Source: Streptomyces violaceusniger
GTDB taxonomy: Bacteria > Actinomycetota > Actinomycetes > Streptomycetales > Streptomycetaceae
DNA length: 64,000 nucleotides
Reading direction: 5' to 3'
NCBI GenBank assembly: GCA_005405945.1
Contig: BJHW01000001.1
Location: forward strand, 8,680,001-8,744,000
The translations under genes were made by a program, and so were the position numbers. The notes under the pieces were generated by a model. That model made no database searches and had not been told where the DNA came from. It saw only the letters and a program-made list of their open reading frames with translations. Positions 9,168-17,577 of the stretch are shown in pieces (position 1 is the first letter of the stretch; each line of letters begins with the position of its first letter).

Positions 9168-9205
9168 GCGGGCAGGGGCTGCCGGAGCGCCGCAGCCCTG
9201 CCCGC
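9168..9205 (+). terminator. Terminator of the NUDIX/phosphorylase operon
   Basis: GC-rich hairpin, GCGGGCAGGGGCTGC facing GCAGCCCTGCCCGC, 17 bases after the last stop codon. Confidence 0.75.
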
Positions 9206-9240
9206 CCACTCATCAGCCCAGCCGCGACCCGAGCTTAGGA

Positions 9241-9390
9241 ATGGCCGTGTTTGCCACAGAAGACGTCACCGAGAGCAGACTGCTGCTGGCCGAGTACGAC
9301 CGCATCAAGGAGGAGCAGAAAACCCGGATAGGATTCCGTGACAACCTCTCCTGGCCTTATGGCTTCGTGCTCAAGAACGCGGCCGCATGA
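9241..9390 (+). pseudogene. Truncated small membrane-protein N-terminus (49 aa)
   Basis: ATG 9241 to TGA 9390. Reads LLLAEYDRIKEEQKTRIGFRD and then leaves the expected path (WPYGFVLKNAAA). The motif EYxRIKxEQxxRIGxRDNL is the cytoplasmic start of small integral membrane proteins I associate with Streptomyces accessory loci; the membrane spans that should follow are absent. No ribosome binding site is obvious. Probably a remnant next to the operon rather than a working gene. Confidence 0.5.
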
Positions 9391-9497
9391 CCTACGACGC
9401 AGCCTGGCGGCTGGCCCGAGTGACACGCCACCCCGACGAAATGGTTTACCGCCATCAGGGGCACCTCGCCGAAGACGCCAGTGACGAAGCGTGGTGA
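9387..9497 (+). CDS. Small ORF, 36 aa, unknown
   Basis: ATGA overlap with the preceding truncated gene. It encodes MTYDAAWRLARVTRHPDEM and a short acidic tail ending ASDEAW. No family recognised. The overlap and codon bias hint that it was translated, but it may only be part of a broken larger gene. Confidence 0.3.
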   Translation: MTYDAAWRLARVTRHPDEMVYRHQGHLAEDASDEAW

Positions 9498-9563
9498 GAC
9501 ATTTGAGGAGGGAAGATTCAACCGCTCGTCGAGGCCATCGCATCATTGATCAACCCAACCCAG

Positions 9564-9800
9564 ATGGTCGCCCCCGTGTTGAACGCCTTGTTCCTCACCT
9601 ACTACCTCCAGTACCTCCAGTAGAGCCTGGACTACACCCCCGTCAGGACCGTGCTGGCCTTCCTGCCGATGGTCGCCGGGCTCATGCTCGCCTCCACCCT
9701 CGTCACTACCGTGCTGGTCCCTCATATCGGCCCCAAGCCGGTGGTGCCGCTGGGGATGGGCATAGCCGCGGCCGGCATGGCCTGGCTTAATCGACCGGGG
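9564..9800 (+). pseudogene. MFS drug-efflux transporter fragment
   Basis: Frame reads NALFLTYYLQYLQ-stop-SLDYTPVRT, then FLPMVAGLMLASTLVTTVLV and VPLGMGIAAAGMAWL. This is an internal piece of a 14-TM EmrB/QacA-type exporter, with an in-frame TAG at 9621-9623. Both ends are missing. The right end abuts the CRISPR remnant. Confidence 0.8.
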
Positions 9801-9832
9801 AGCACCCGCCGGGTCGCCGTCTGGAGGACGAC

Positions 9833-9922
9833 GGGACCTACCCCGCGGGTGCGGGGAGCAGTAGAGGCCGGGCAAGTCCGCGATCCGGCAGATGGGACCA
9901 TCCTCGCGGGTGCGGGAAGTAA
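9833..9922. CRISPR. Two-repeat type I-E CRISPR remnant
   Basis: Repeat copies of 29 bases at 9833-9861 and 9894-9922, identical at 23 of 29 positions, flank a 32-base spacer (9862-9893). The 61-base period is what type I-E arrays show. The first copy has the perfect core CCCCGC-GGGT-GCGGGG; the second is degenerate, as terminal repeats often are. Repeat type matches actinobacterial I-E repeats (GGGACC...CCCCGCGGGTGCGGGGAGC). A trace of another repeat end (CCGGGGAGCAC) lies at 9795-9805 but at the wrong spacing. No cas gene is in the window. Confidence 0.75.
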
Positions 9923-9940
9923 ACTCCGTTACCTGTACGT

Positions 9941-10912
9941 CTATCTGACATCCGGTTCCCTGCAGAGCACTTCCATCAACCAGCATTCCAAGCATATGCA
10001 TTGTGTGGTCCATGCAACGAACGCTTCCGCACCATCCATATCATTTCTCAAAACATGTACGGGCGTCAGCACCGCGTCGCACCGCTTCCCCACCATGGCT
10101 TCAAACGACAGGAAGTAAGGTCCCCCAACGCTATGGAGGCCGCCGCATCGAGGAGTACCGCAGAGGGGCCCTACCTCGAACCTTCCTCGCCCGCGCCGAC
10201 CCGCCGACCACAAGGCAGAGAAGCTGAAGGACCATGCCTCCATCGTCACGTCCCCGGCCCTTGCCGAGCGCACCATGGACACCAACGTCCGGGACCTGGC
10301 CGCGCCAACATGCAGTCGCTTCCGTAGTCTCTCAGCCGAGATCGGCCGCTGATACGTCTCCCAATGCCACGCGTCTTCCGTCAAGGCACGCTCGAGAAGG
10401 TCATCCCCATCAGCCCCGAGCTGACTACTCTGATCATCTTCCGGCGGGGCCAGGACATGCGGCGGGTCAATATCGACGCTCTTCTGCTCGATCATCACCG
10501 CAGCGTGTTCCACGGAACACTCCCGGACATCTCCCTTCTCAGACTCAGACGACGTTCCACTCCCGGCATCGCTGATGGCCTGCAGAAGCCCCGGACCAAC
10601 CTCTGGCCAACCGATCAGCAGCAATGGTCCGACCGCATCAAAGGCAGCCTTCCCGGACTGACCGGCCAGCAGCGGATCAGTCACGTTCAGCGCCAGAGTC
10701 GTCACACTGGAGATAACCAGTAGGCGCCGCGCCGGACGGAGCTGCTCCGGACGCGCGCCGTGCAGCGCGAGGTACCGGGTGCCCAGCGACAGCCCCAGCA
10801 CCGAAAGATCAACTGCCGGAGCCACCAGAGGGGCTACCCACGGCGGTACACCCAATCGCAGCGCCAACGTCCACACATTCCCGAACCCGAACAAGAAGGT
10901 CAGACCGACCAC
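9941..10912 (-). pseudogene. DUF2637/Spd-like membrane protein, altered at both ends
   Basis: The recognisable part has hydrophobic segments LGVPPWVAPLVAPAVDLSVL, LLVISSVTTLALNVTDPLLA and AFDAVGPLLLIGW. A cytoplasmic helix-turn-helix-like region follows (WETYQRPISAERLRKRLHVG, RSRTLVSMVR). These proteins accompany conjugative integrative elements (Spd spread proteins). The first membrane segments are missing: the sequence before GLTFLFGFGNVW is unlike the family. The last 100 residues are Cys-rich and look like run-on after the true end. It supports an integrative element origin for this island. Confidence 0.65.
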
Positions 10913-11562
10913 TGCCCCATGATCGCTGTTACCCCGCGGAGCGTGATTGCCCGTTCGATGGAGCCACTCGGGCGAGCATGGGCGTCCGTCCGCTCCCGGT
11001 CAGCCCGAGGTCGTCGGCCTGCGGTTCTCCTACAGCTACTCCAGCCCCGCTCAGCTCGGCGACCGCAATGACGCCTTCGAATGCGACCTGCGCCAAGCTC
11101 GCACCGGCTTCACCCCGACGGCCGCTTCGACGAATTCGTACGCACCGAGGCGATCATTGCCACCCGCTCCTGACAACCTGCTTCGCCTACGACGCGGGCG
11201 GTTGGCCTCGTCTGGTGGCGTTTGAGGAGTTGCCACCTGCCCTCGACGGTGAGTGGCGCGTTGATGCGTTCGCTGTCGTACCGCTTGGGTTGCTCGCTCG
11301 CGCGATCTGCGCGATCAGAGACGAGCCTTGCTCACCGGAGCGGGGCGGAGTGCCAACGGACCTCGAGAACTGCATCGGCCTTCGAAACAGCCGGAGCATG
11401 CCCGTTGATCTCGCTGCCGCACGGATAACTCTGAGGGGCCGTCAAGTCCGTTTCTCGTAGAGAGCCCCGTCCGGCCCGCATCGCCGCTTCGTCGATGCGG
11501 GCCGTCGTGTCGATCAGGTGGGGGCGAGTAGCACCTGGCAGCGCGGGAGCCTGTGTCCGTCC
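10913..11562. other. 650-base region without assignable gene
   Basis: Short frames only. One plus frame near 11110-11171 ends FDEFVRTEAIIATRS-stop, which looks like the true C-terminus of a lost protein whose upstream part is out of frame. I could not name it. Confidence 0.5.
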
Positions 11563-12243
11563 TCAGGCCGCCGCCGGTTCCGCTGTAAGGAACCCTTCCA
11601 CGGCCTTCCGCGCGCGGCGGTCGAAGTCGGCATACTGCGCCTCGCGCTCGGCTCCCGCAACCGCGTCGCCGACCAGCAGATTGCCCTCGGCATCGATGCG
11701 CTGCGGGCGCTCCTCGGCGTCGGGGAGCAGGGCGACGGAGGAGTAGGAGAATCCGCAGTAATAGGCGATGCCCTCGCTCAGGTTGGCCTCCAGCACGGCC
11801 TGCATTCCCTCTGTGATGGGGTCATCGGAGGTGGCGCCGGCCAGGCCCAGCCACAGTATGCGCTTGCCCGCTAGGCGGGGCTTGCTGCGGCCGTAGGCGA
11901 ATCCGTAGTTCCACACGCGATCGATCCAGCCCTTGAGGAGGGCGGGCACGCTCTGCCAGTACACGGGGAACACGGCGACGACGACGTCGGCGTCGAGAAG
12001 GCGCTGCATATGGGCCTGGACTTCGTCCGAGTACGGCTTCTCCCGGTTACCCCAGTCCGGCTGGTCCGCCACGTTCATCCGCGGGTCGAACCCTTCGGCG
12101 TGCAAGTCGAGCAGGTCGACGCGGTATCCCGCGGTCTCGAGTCGCGCGGTGGTATGGCGGGCGGTGTGCGCGGTGAGGGAATCGGCCCGATGGTGTGCGA
12201 TGACCACAAGGGCGGTCCTGGCGGCGCTGCTGCGGTGCGACAC
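11563..12243 (-). CDS. NAD(P)H oxidoreductase, flavodoxin-fold quinone reductase family
   Basis: 226 residues from GTG 12243, five bases after GGAG. Starts with the flavin-binding strand ALVVIAHHRADSLT and continues with the family segments VDLLDLHAEGFDPRM, DADVVVAVFPVYWQSVPALLKGWIDRVW and GLAGAT. Members (MdaB/KefF-like) carry FMN or FAD and reduce quinones or electrophiles in the cytosol. Divergent from the AraC-type gene 104 bases away, a common regulator-target arrangement. Confidence 0.88.
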   Translation of the reverse strand: MSHRSSAARTALVVIAHHRADSLTAHTARHTTARLETAGYRVDLLDLHAEGFDPRMNVADQPDWGNREKPYSDEVQAHMQRLLDADVVVAVFPVYWQSVPALLKGWIDRVWNYGFAYGRSKPRLAGKRILWLGLAGATSDDPITEGMQAVLEANLSEGIAYYCGFSYSSVALLPDAEERPQRIDAEGNLLVGDAVAGAEREAQYADFDRRARKAVEGFLTAEPAAA

Positions 12244-12292
12244 GGCTTCTCCTGGCTGGTCTCGGTCAGTTCGACCAGTCCAGTACACGGGT

Positions 12293-12311
12293 GATCCATT
12301 AGACGATCCAT
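12293..12311. promoter_or_regulatory. Direct repeat GATCCAT x2 in the divergent promoter region
   Basis: GATCCAT at 12293-12299 and 12305-12311, a 12-base period, midway between the oxidoreductase and the AraC-type gene. AraC proteins often bind direct repeats, so this is a candidate operator. Confidence 0.4.
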
Positions 12312-12347
12312 AGGGGAAACGCTCCGCTGCATAGGAGTTCGTCTACG

Positions 12348-13288
12348 ATGGCATCTGTGGATCCTTTGAGTGCGCTACTCAGTGGCATCCGGGCCGAGGG
12401 CTCGGTCGTCAGCCACGCCGTGCTGGAAGCGCCCTGGACCATCCGTTTCGTCGACGGCGCCCCACTCACGATGGTCAGCGTGCTGCGGGGCGGTGGCATC
12501 CTGCTGCTGCCCGACGGTGCCGAACAAGCGGTCGGCGTCGGCGACACGGCCATCGTGCGCAGCCCCGACACATTTCACCTCGTGGACCAGCCGGCCACCC
12601 TCGACCGCCCACACGTCGAGTACGAAATCGCGTGCTTCGCAGCGGATGCCGAATGCGCTGCCCAAGACCTCGGCGGCATCCGCTGGGGCAACGAACCGGA
12701 CCGAGCAACCGCACTGATCGTGGGCGCATATCGCGCCTCGGGCCATCGCCATGAACGACTGCTCCGCGCGTTGCCGCCCGTACTCGTGATCAACGAGGAC
12801 ACAGAGGTCTGCGCCTGGCTGGAGACGGCCGCCGCCGACGCCGCCCTGCGCTCGGCCGGCTCCCAGGCTCTGATGGACCGACTGCTGGACTGGGCCCTGG
12901 TGTGCACGCTGCGTACCTGGTTCGACCGGGCGGGCTCGGAAGCCCCGACTGGTATCGCGGCCTGGCCGACCCGATCCTCGGCCCCGCTCTCGAAGCCTTC
13001 CACGCCCGGCCCTCCAAGAGATGGACGGTAGAGTCGCTCGCCACCGAATCCGGTGTCTCCCGAGCGTTGTTTGGCAAACGCTTCACCAAGGTGATGGGTC
13101 GCCCGCCACTGACCTACCTCACCGCATGCCGTATGGACGAGGCCGAGGCACTCCTGTCCGACACCGAATTCTCCATCGCTCAGATCGCCAAGTCTGTCGG
13201 CTACGCCGATGCCTTCGGCTTCAGCGCCGCCTTCAAACGCCATCGGGGCGTGAGCCCTAGCGCCTTCCGCGCCCGTAACCCTCTCTGA
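12348..13288 (+). pseudogene. AraC-family regulator with cupin sensor domain, one frameshift
   Basis: ATG 12348 follows GGAG by 9 bases. Residues 1-195 are an AraC-type cupin sensor (WTIRFVDGAPLTMVSVLRGG, LPDGAEQAVGVGD). Reading then shifts at the C-run 12943-12946. In the new frame come WYRGLADPILGPALEAFHA and two helix-turn-helix motifs (TVESLATESGVSRALFGKRF; SIAQIAKSVGYADAFGFSAA). Adding one C restores a 313-residue protein of normal length. It probably controls the divergent oxidoreductase. Either a recent loss or an assembly error. Confidence 0.85.
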
Positions 13289-13383
13289 AGGGGGCGTTAC
13301 GTCCCTTCTCTCCCGGTTCATGATCGCTCGTTCGTGGTCCCGGTCGTCGAACGGCCCGACTGATCTGCATATTCATGCCGACA

Positions 13384-13461
13384 TGCGAGACATGGAGCGA
13401 AGCCCCCGCCAGAGCGACTTATCTGACGAGCAGTGGGCGCTGATCGAGCCGTTGATCACGT
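13384..13461 (+). pseudogene. IS5-family transposase, N-terminal scrap
   Basis: About 25 codons reading ERSPRQSDLSDEQWALIEPL, the characteristic beginning of an IS5-group transposase, cut off at 13461 where the lipoprotein fragment begins. Confidence 0.7.
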
Positions 13462-13465
13462 TGGC

Positions 13466-13930
13466 TACGACCAGTGGACGACGGCCCCCGACCTTCCCGA
13501 GGCAGGCGGCAAGACGCTCACCGACTGGCGGTACGGGATTCACGATGCCGGGCTGGCGGCCAAGCGCGGATACCACCCGGACGCGGCGGAGCAGCGGGCA
13601 GACGACGAGGCCCAGGAGGCCGGCCCGGTCGATGAGTCCGGCGCCGACGACACGACACTCAAGGGGTGCGTCGCGCAGGCCGACGGGAAGGCTCCCTCGG
13701 CCCAGCCGGACGCTCTTGCCCAGCAGATCAGCGATGACTCCTACCTTGAATCGATGAACGCGCCGAGCGTGGTCGACGCGTTCGTAAAATGGTCGTCGTG
13801 CATGAAGGCGCGGGGCCACTCGTACGCCAAGCCGATGGATGCAGGCGACGACTCGCGCTTCTCCGATCCGTACAACGTGACGGATGAGGAGATCGCCACG
13901 TGCGAAGGCGGACGTGTCGAGCAATTGTCA
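13466..13930 (+). pseudogene. Streptomyces secreted/lipoprotein fragment
   Basis: Open frame with RYGIHDAGLAAKRGYHPD, LKGCVAQADGKAPS, VDAFVKWSSCMKARGHSYA and DEEIATCEGG. This resembles the mature part of a paired-cysteine Streptomyces lipoprotein of unknown role. The signal peptide and C-terminus are missing, and the ends are joined to a transposase scrap and to the dehydratase gene on the other strand. Confidence 0.6.
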
Positions 13931-14929
13931 AGACCTGTGGATGGGAGCCGCGCCGACCCATTGGTGGTAGGCGTCTACGTCGACGTTGCTGCCGCACACG
14001 ATGGTGACGACGTGCCGACCGGCGAAGCGGTCGCGGTCTTCGAGGATCGCCGCGATGCCGAGTGCGGCCGAAGGTTCGACGACGAGGCCGGCGTGGTCAA
14101 GGAGCATCCGCATACCGGCGATGATCGACGCCTCCTGGACCAGGACGGCGTCGTCAGCGACCAGGAGGAGGTCGTCCAGGACGGCCGGAATGGGACACCG
14201 GCCGGCGACGCCGTCAGCGATCGTGTTGGTCGTGTCGGTGGTGACGACACGCCGCTGGCGCCACGAGTGTGTCAGCGCCGGTGCCCCCAGCGGCTGGACG
14301 CAGATCACCTCGACTTCGGGTGCCAATGCCTTCACCACATGACCCACGCCGGTGGCCAGCGCCCCGCCACCGAGAGCAATCAGGACGGTGTCGAACGACG
14401 GCGCGGTGTCCACCAGTTCCAGGCCGATGGTCGCCGCGCCCTCGCAAGTCTCGATGTCCAGGCTGTCTTCGACCAGTCGGATGCCGTCGCACCGAGCGAT
14501 GGCCGCCGCCCGCTCGCGGGCCATCTCATGGTCGCCGTCCACCAGTTCCAGCCTGGCGCCCAGTGCGCGGATGCGATCAAGCTTGGCCCGAGTCGCAAAG
14601 CGGGATGCCACGACGGTGACGTCGAGCCCCCGGCCGCGGCCGGACCACGCGAGGGCTTGGCCGAGGTTGCCCGCGCTGGCGCACACCGCGGCTCGCGAGG
14701 CATTGCCGGCAAGCAGGCTGGCGACTACCTCAGTGCCGCGGGCCTTGAAGCTGCGGACCGGGTTCGCCGTTTCGAGCTTGATGCTCACCCTGCACCCAAG
14801 GCCCGGCTCCAGCGCCTCGCAGCGGTACAGCGGAGTGTCGAGAAAAACCGGGTCGATCACCCGGCGAGCCGCCCGGATCCGAGCAGTGTCGAGACGCGTC
14901 TCCTGCACGGCACAGCAGCGTAGCGTCAC
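13928..14929 (-). CDS. PLP-dependent threonine/serine dehydratase-like enzyme
   Basis: 333 residues taking GTG 14929, where homology to the family begins (TRLDTARIRAARRVIDPVFL). Fold type II signatures: PLP lysine in NPVRSFKARG, Asn-containing CASAGNLGQ, glycine loop ALGGGALATG, and a terminal CGSN serine. Relatives deaminate threonine or serine, or racemise serine. No ACT domain is present, so it is not the allosteric biosynthetic IlvA form. It lies between degraded genes but looks intact. Confidence 0.85.
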   Translation of the reverse strand: MTLRCCAVQETRLDTARIRAARRVIDPVFLDTPLYRCEALEPGLGCRVSIKLETANPVRSFKARGTEVVASLLAGNASRAAVCASAGNLGQALAWSGRGRGLDVTVVASRFATRAKLDRIRALGARLELVDGDHEMARERAAAIARCDGIRLVEDSLDIETCEGAATIGLELVDTAPSFDTVLIALGGGALATGVGHVVKALAPEVEVICVQPLGAPALTHSWRQRRVVTTDTTNTIADGVAGRCPIPAVLDDLLLVADDAVLVQEASIIAGMRMLLDHAGLVVEPSAALGIAAILEDRDRFAGRHVVTIVCGSNVDVDAYHQWVGAAPIHRS

Positions 14930-15449
14930 CGGCGCTGGTTCCACGAGCAACTGCCGGGAGTCGTAGGCCGGTTGAGTTGTCTCACGCTGCGGCGGGTTCC
15001 TCGGGGCGTTCGACGAGGTGACCGTTCTCGAAGCGGGCGCCGACCCGGACAAGGGTGGCCCCGAAAGATGAAGCTTCCCGGGCAATCCACTTCGGCTGGC
15101 GAACTCGCCGACGCTTGGTCCACGGACAGCGAACTCGGGTTCGTCGCCTGCTCGGGAGTAAAGGTTCACCAACACCCCGCTGGGCGACTCCCCTCATGTC
15201 GCGGCATGCCTGCGATTCGACGTAACCCTGGCCCCGGGTCGACCGGGGGTGCTGTCGTCCCAGACGTGTCGGAAGCAGCTTGCCCTCCGCCGCGCAGCCG
15301 CCGAGGCGATGGCCTCTTTCCCGATCGTGACCGCGACCGTTGACCGTTAATCTGAGATCTCCAACGACCCCAGGGCGATTTCCCCTGTGGCTACGCCAGC
15401 GCCAGCACCGTTGTGAGGGGCGTGAGCCGTGGGGTATTGGTCCAGATAA
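14930..15449. other. Region without assignable gene
   Basis: A minus frame ending at 14982 has a protein-like C-terminus (RFENGHLVERPEEPAAA), probably the tail of a lost gene. Nothing else is recognised. Confidence 0.4.
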
Positions 15450-15461
15450 CCCCTCGGACAC
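15450..15461 (+). repeat. Partial copy of the tRNA-Leu 3' end (candidate att core)
   Basis: CCCCTCGGACAC, identical to 3176-3187 of tRNA-Leu and in the same orientation. On the opposite strand it encodes the VSEG tail of the recombinase remnant beside it. Confidence 0.5.
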
Positions 15462-15716
15462 AGACCACATCCCCAACGCGTGCGAGTCGAGCATTGCCTC
15501 GGCCCGCACGAGCTGTTTTCCGGGCTCGTAGATCAGCTTGAGCCCGAGCTGCCGGTAGACCTCGGCCTTCTCGCGCGGTTCGGCATCGGCGAGGGCGTCA
15601 CGGATGGGGCCCGGCGGCTTGAGCAGGGCGCGGATCTCGTCCTGGGTCATTCGGCGCTGGCCGGTGACCTGGCGTGACCGGCTGAGCGCTTCGGCGCGCG
15701 CGGCAGCGGCCGGCAT
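15452..15716 (-). pseudogene. Site-specific recombinase, C-terminal fragment
   Basis: About 88 codons: TQDEIRALLKPPGPIRDAL, ADAEPREKAEVYRQLGLKLI, YEPGKQLVRAEAMLDSHA and MWSVSEG. The IYEPGKxxVRAEA segment and the following VSEG tail are typical of the C-terminal ends of actinobacterial large serine recombinases. The catalytic domain is missing. Its end coincides with the candidate att core. Confidence 0.7.
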
Positions 15717-16313
15717 CGGGCCAGCAGGGCAGGGACGCCTATGGCCGCGCCCTCCTCGGCGTCCGTGCCGGTGCCCTCGGCGAGCTCGTCTGCCTGGTGC
15801 GCACGGGAGCGCGGAGGGGGACGCCAGGTGTTCAGGAGCAGGTCGCTGTGGCCGGCCAGGCCGGCGCGGCGCGTGGCGGCGGCGTCGGGTGGGCTCTCGA
15901 GCACCATTTCATCCGGCACAGCGCCGTCACTTTGGCGGCGGTGACATTGGCCCCGGCGATGGCCCGCCAGGTTGACCTGCGCTGCTTCCGGGTGAACCGG
16001 GCACCTGCCGAATGGATGTGGCCGTCGAAGCGCAGACGCCCGCCGGGCCGCGTCGCCGCAGGGGCATCGGCGACGCTCCACAGGCCGAGTGAGGTCACGA
16101 TGGCTGTCGACGGAGGCGTGAGGCGGATCACGTCTGGCGGAGGCCAGATGGTCGCGGCTCGTGTGAATGGGTGTCGAGGGCGGGGCGACCTGTCGTTTCA
16201 CGAGACCCGAAGCATCAGCCCGACCCATTGCGTGAAATGTGTGTACAGCTGTTAACGCGGTGTTTCCGAGGGAAGTTTGCGCCGCGCCGCCGGGCAATGG
16301 TTACGATCACGGC
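15717..16313. other. Region without assignable gene
   Basis: Presumably contains more recombinase debris: the minus frames hold short Arg/Ala-rich stretches, but no frame gives a recognisable domain. Confidence 0.4.
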
Positions 16314-16784
16314 ATGGTTACGGCTTGGTTGCGCTCCGGCATGCTGCGGCCCCGCTCCACGGGGCCGTTGCGTCTGCTGTGGCTGGCCGTGCTGGTGCTC
16401 GGCGTCCTGGTCACGCACGGCGCGAGCGCTGAGAGCGCCCAGGGGCACGCAACGGTCGGTGCGACCGCGCCCGCACACGGGTCCGTCGTGATGCAGGAAG
16501 GTCACACGAGCGGGGCCGGAGGAGGCGGCGCTGTCGCGAGCACGTCGCCTGACGCTGCGGCAGCCGACGGCCAGCACGAGGGCGACGGCCCGCCCCACAC
16601 GGCTGAAGGCTGCGTCTCCGGCCAGCCCCAGCAGGACCTGTATCTGGCCGCTCCAAGCCTGTCCACGCGGGGCCGTGTGCCAACGACGCGCCCGTTTGCA
16701 TGGGGGAATCCCGGCCCCTTCCGGTCGAAGTCGACCGTTCCTTCGTTGACGGATTCGAGGGTCTCCGTGGTGCAGCAGGTCTAG
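16314..16784 (+). CDS. DUF6153 family protein
   Basis: 156 residues. One signal-anchor helix (LLWLAVLVLGVLVTHGASA) is followed by a Gly/Ala/His-rich, low-complexity extracytoplasmic part with a Cys (AEGCVSGQPQQDLYLAAP). The layout matches DUF6153, a Streptomyces family of unknown function. Ribosome binding site is weak; ATG 16314 is the only good start. A second DUF6153 gene lies at 30.3-30.7 kb. Confidence 0.7.
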   Translation: MVTAWLRSGMLRPRSTGPLRLLWLAVLVLGVLVTHGASAESAQGHATVGATAPAHGSVVMQEGHTSGAGGGGAVASTSPDAAAADGQHEGDGPPHTAEGCVSGQPQQDLYLAAPSLSTRGRVPTTRPFAWGNPGPFRSKSTVPSLTDSRVSVVQQV

Positions 16785-16827
16785 ATTCCGGCGTACCCGA
16801 CTGGCCGCCGCTCTCCTGAGAGATGAC

Positions 16828-16849
16828 GGCCCGCCCCGCGGGACGGGCC
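16828..16849 (+). terminator. Probable terminator after DUF6153 gene
   Basis: Hairpin GGCCCGCCC / GGGACGGGCC, 43 bases after the stop; no T-run, as usual in Streptomyces. Confidence 0.45.
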
Positions 16850-17010
16850 GGCCACGTGCGGTCAGTTCCCGGCTCCCTGGACGCCCGTGGCCACGCTTCC
16901 TCGTGTTGGTCGGACCGCTCCTCGGCGCCTGTCTGCTCGGATGCCTGCTGATCCCGATCCGCCGCTCCCTCCCCACGCCGTGGGAGCGGCGGCCGCTCCC
17001 CGGAGGAACC

Positions 17011-17453
17011 GTGCCGTTACACCCTCTTTGCCACGCTCACACCAGCCGCCCGGCTACCAGGGCTCGGCTGCTGGTCGTCGTCCTCGGAGTCCTGCTGCTG
17101 TGGGCGTCCGGCTGTTCTGCCCCGCACGCTGACGACAGCCACACGCAGGGCCGGGCCTCGGCCTCGGCCGGTCTCCCCCGCTCGCGTCGGCAGACACCGA
17201 GCGTGCGATGCCCCACGGACCGCACCCACACTCCGGTGCGCATTGCGCGCCGTACGCGGTCAGCCAAGTTCCTCCGCAGGCCCGGCAGTTGTTCACCGAC
17301 ACCGCGGCCCCGGCCGTCTTCGCCGGAGTCGCGGCGGGAGTGACTGCCGCCGTAGCCGGCCAGCAGTGGGTCGCTCGACACGGAGGAAGCAGACCCCGGA
17401 TACGGCGCTCAGGCCGCTCCACCCTCGCCGTCGTCTGTCGGTGGCGGATCTAG
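17011..17453 (+). pseudogene. Small His-rich membrane/lipoprotein, one frameshift
   Basis: GTG 17011 follows CGGAGGAACC. The N-terminus is positively charged, then LLVVVLGVLLLWASGC, an N-terminal membrane helix with a lipobox-like end. Reading shifts at the C-run 17175-17179. The new frame gives ADTERAMPHGPHPHSGAHCAP, then a second helix AVFAGVAAGVTAAVAG and a basic end. One added C gives a protein of about 147 residues. The family is unnamed to me. It sits between DUF6153 and the cysteine-synthase-like gene. Confidence 0.6.
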
Positions 17454-17577
17454 ACGGGCCTTCGCGGCCGTCGACACCGGCCGCGCGTGCTGCCACCAGG
17501 TACCGAGGCGGATGCCTCTTCCTGGGCCGGACGGCGCGCCCGACGAAACCCCGTCACACCACCGATGAGAGCGAAAG

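Noticed and set aside
9795..9805. Third CRISPR repeat
   Set aside because: Only 11 bases match and the spacing to the next repeat would be 27, not 32.
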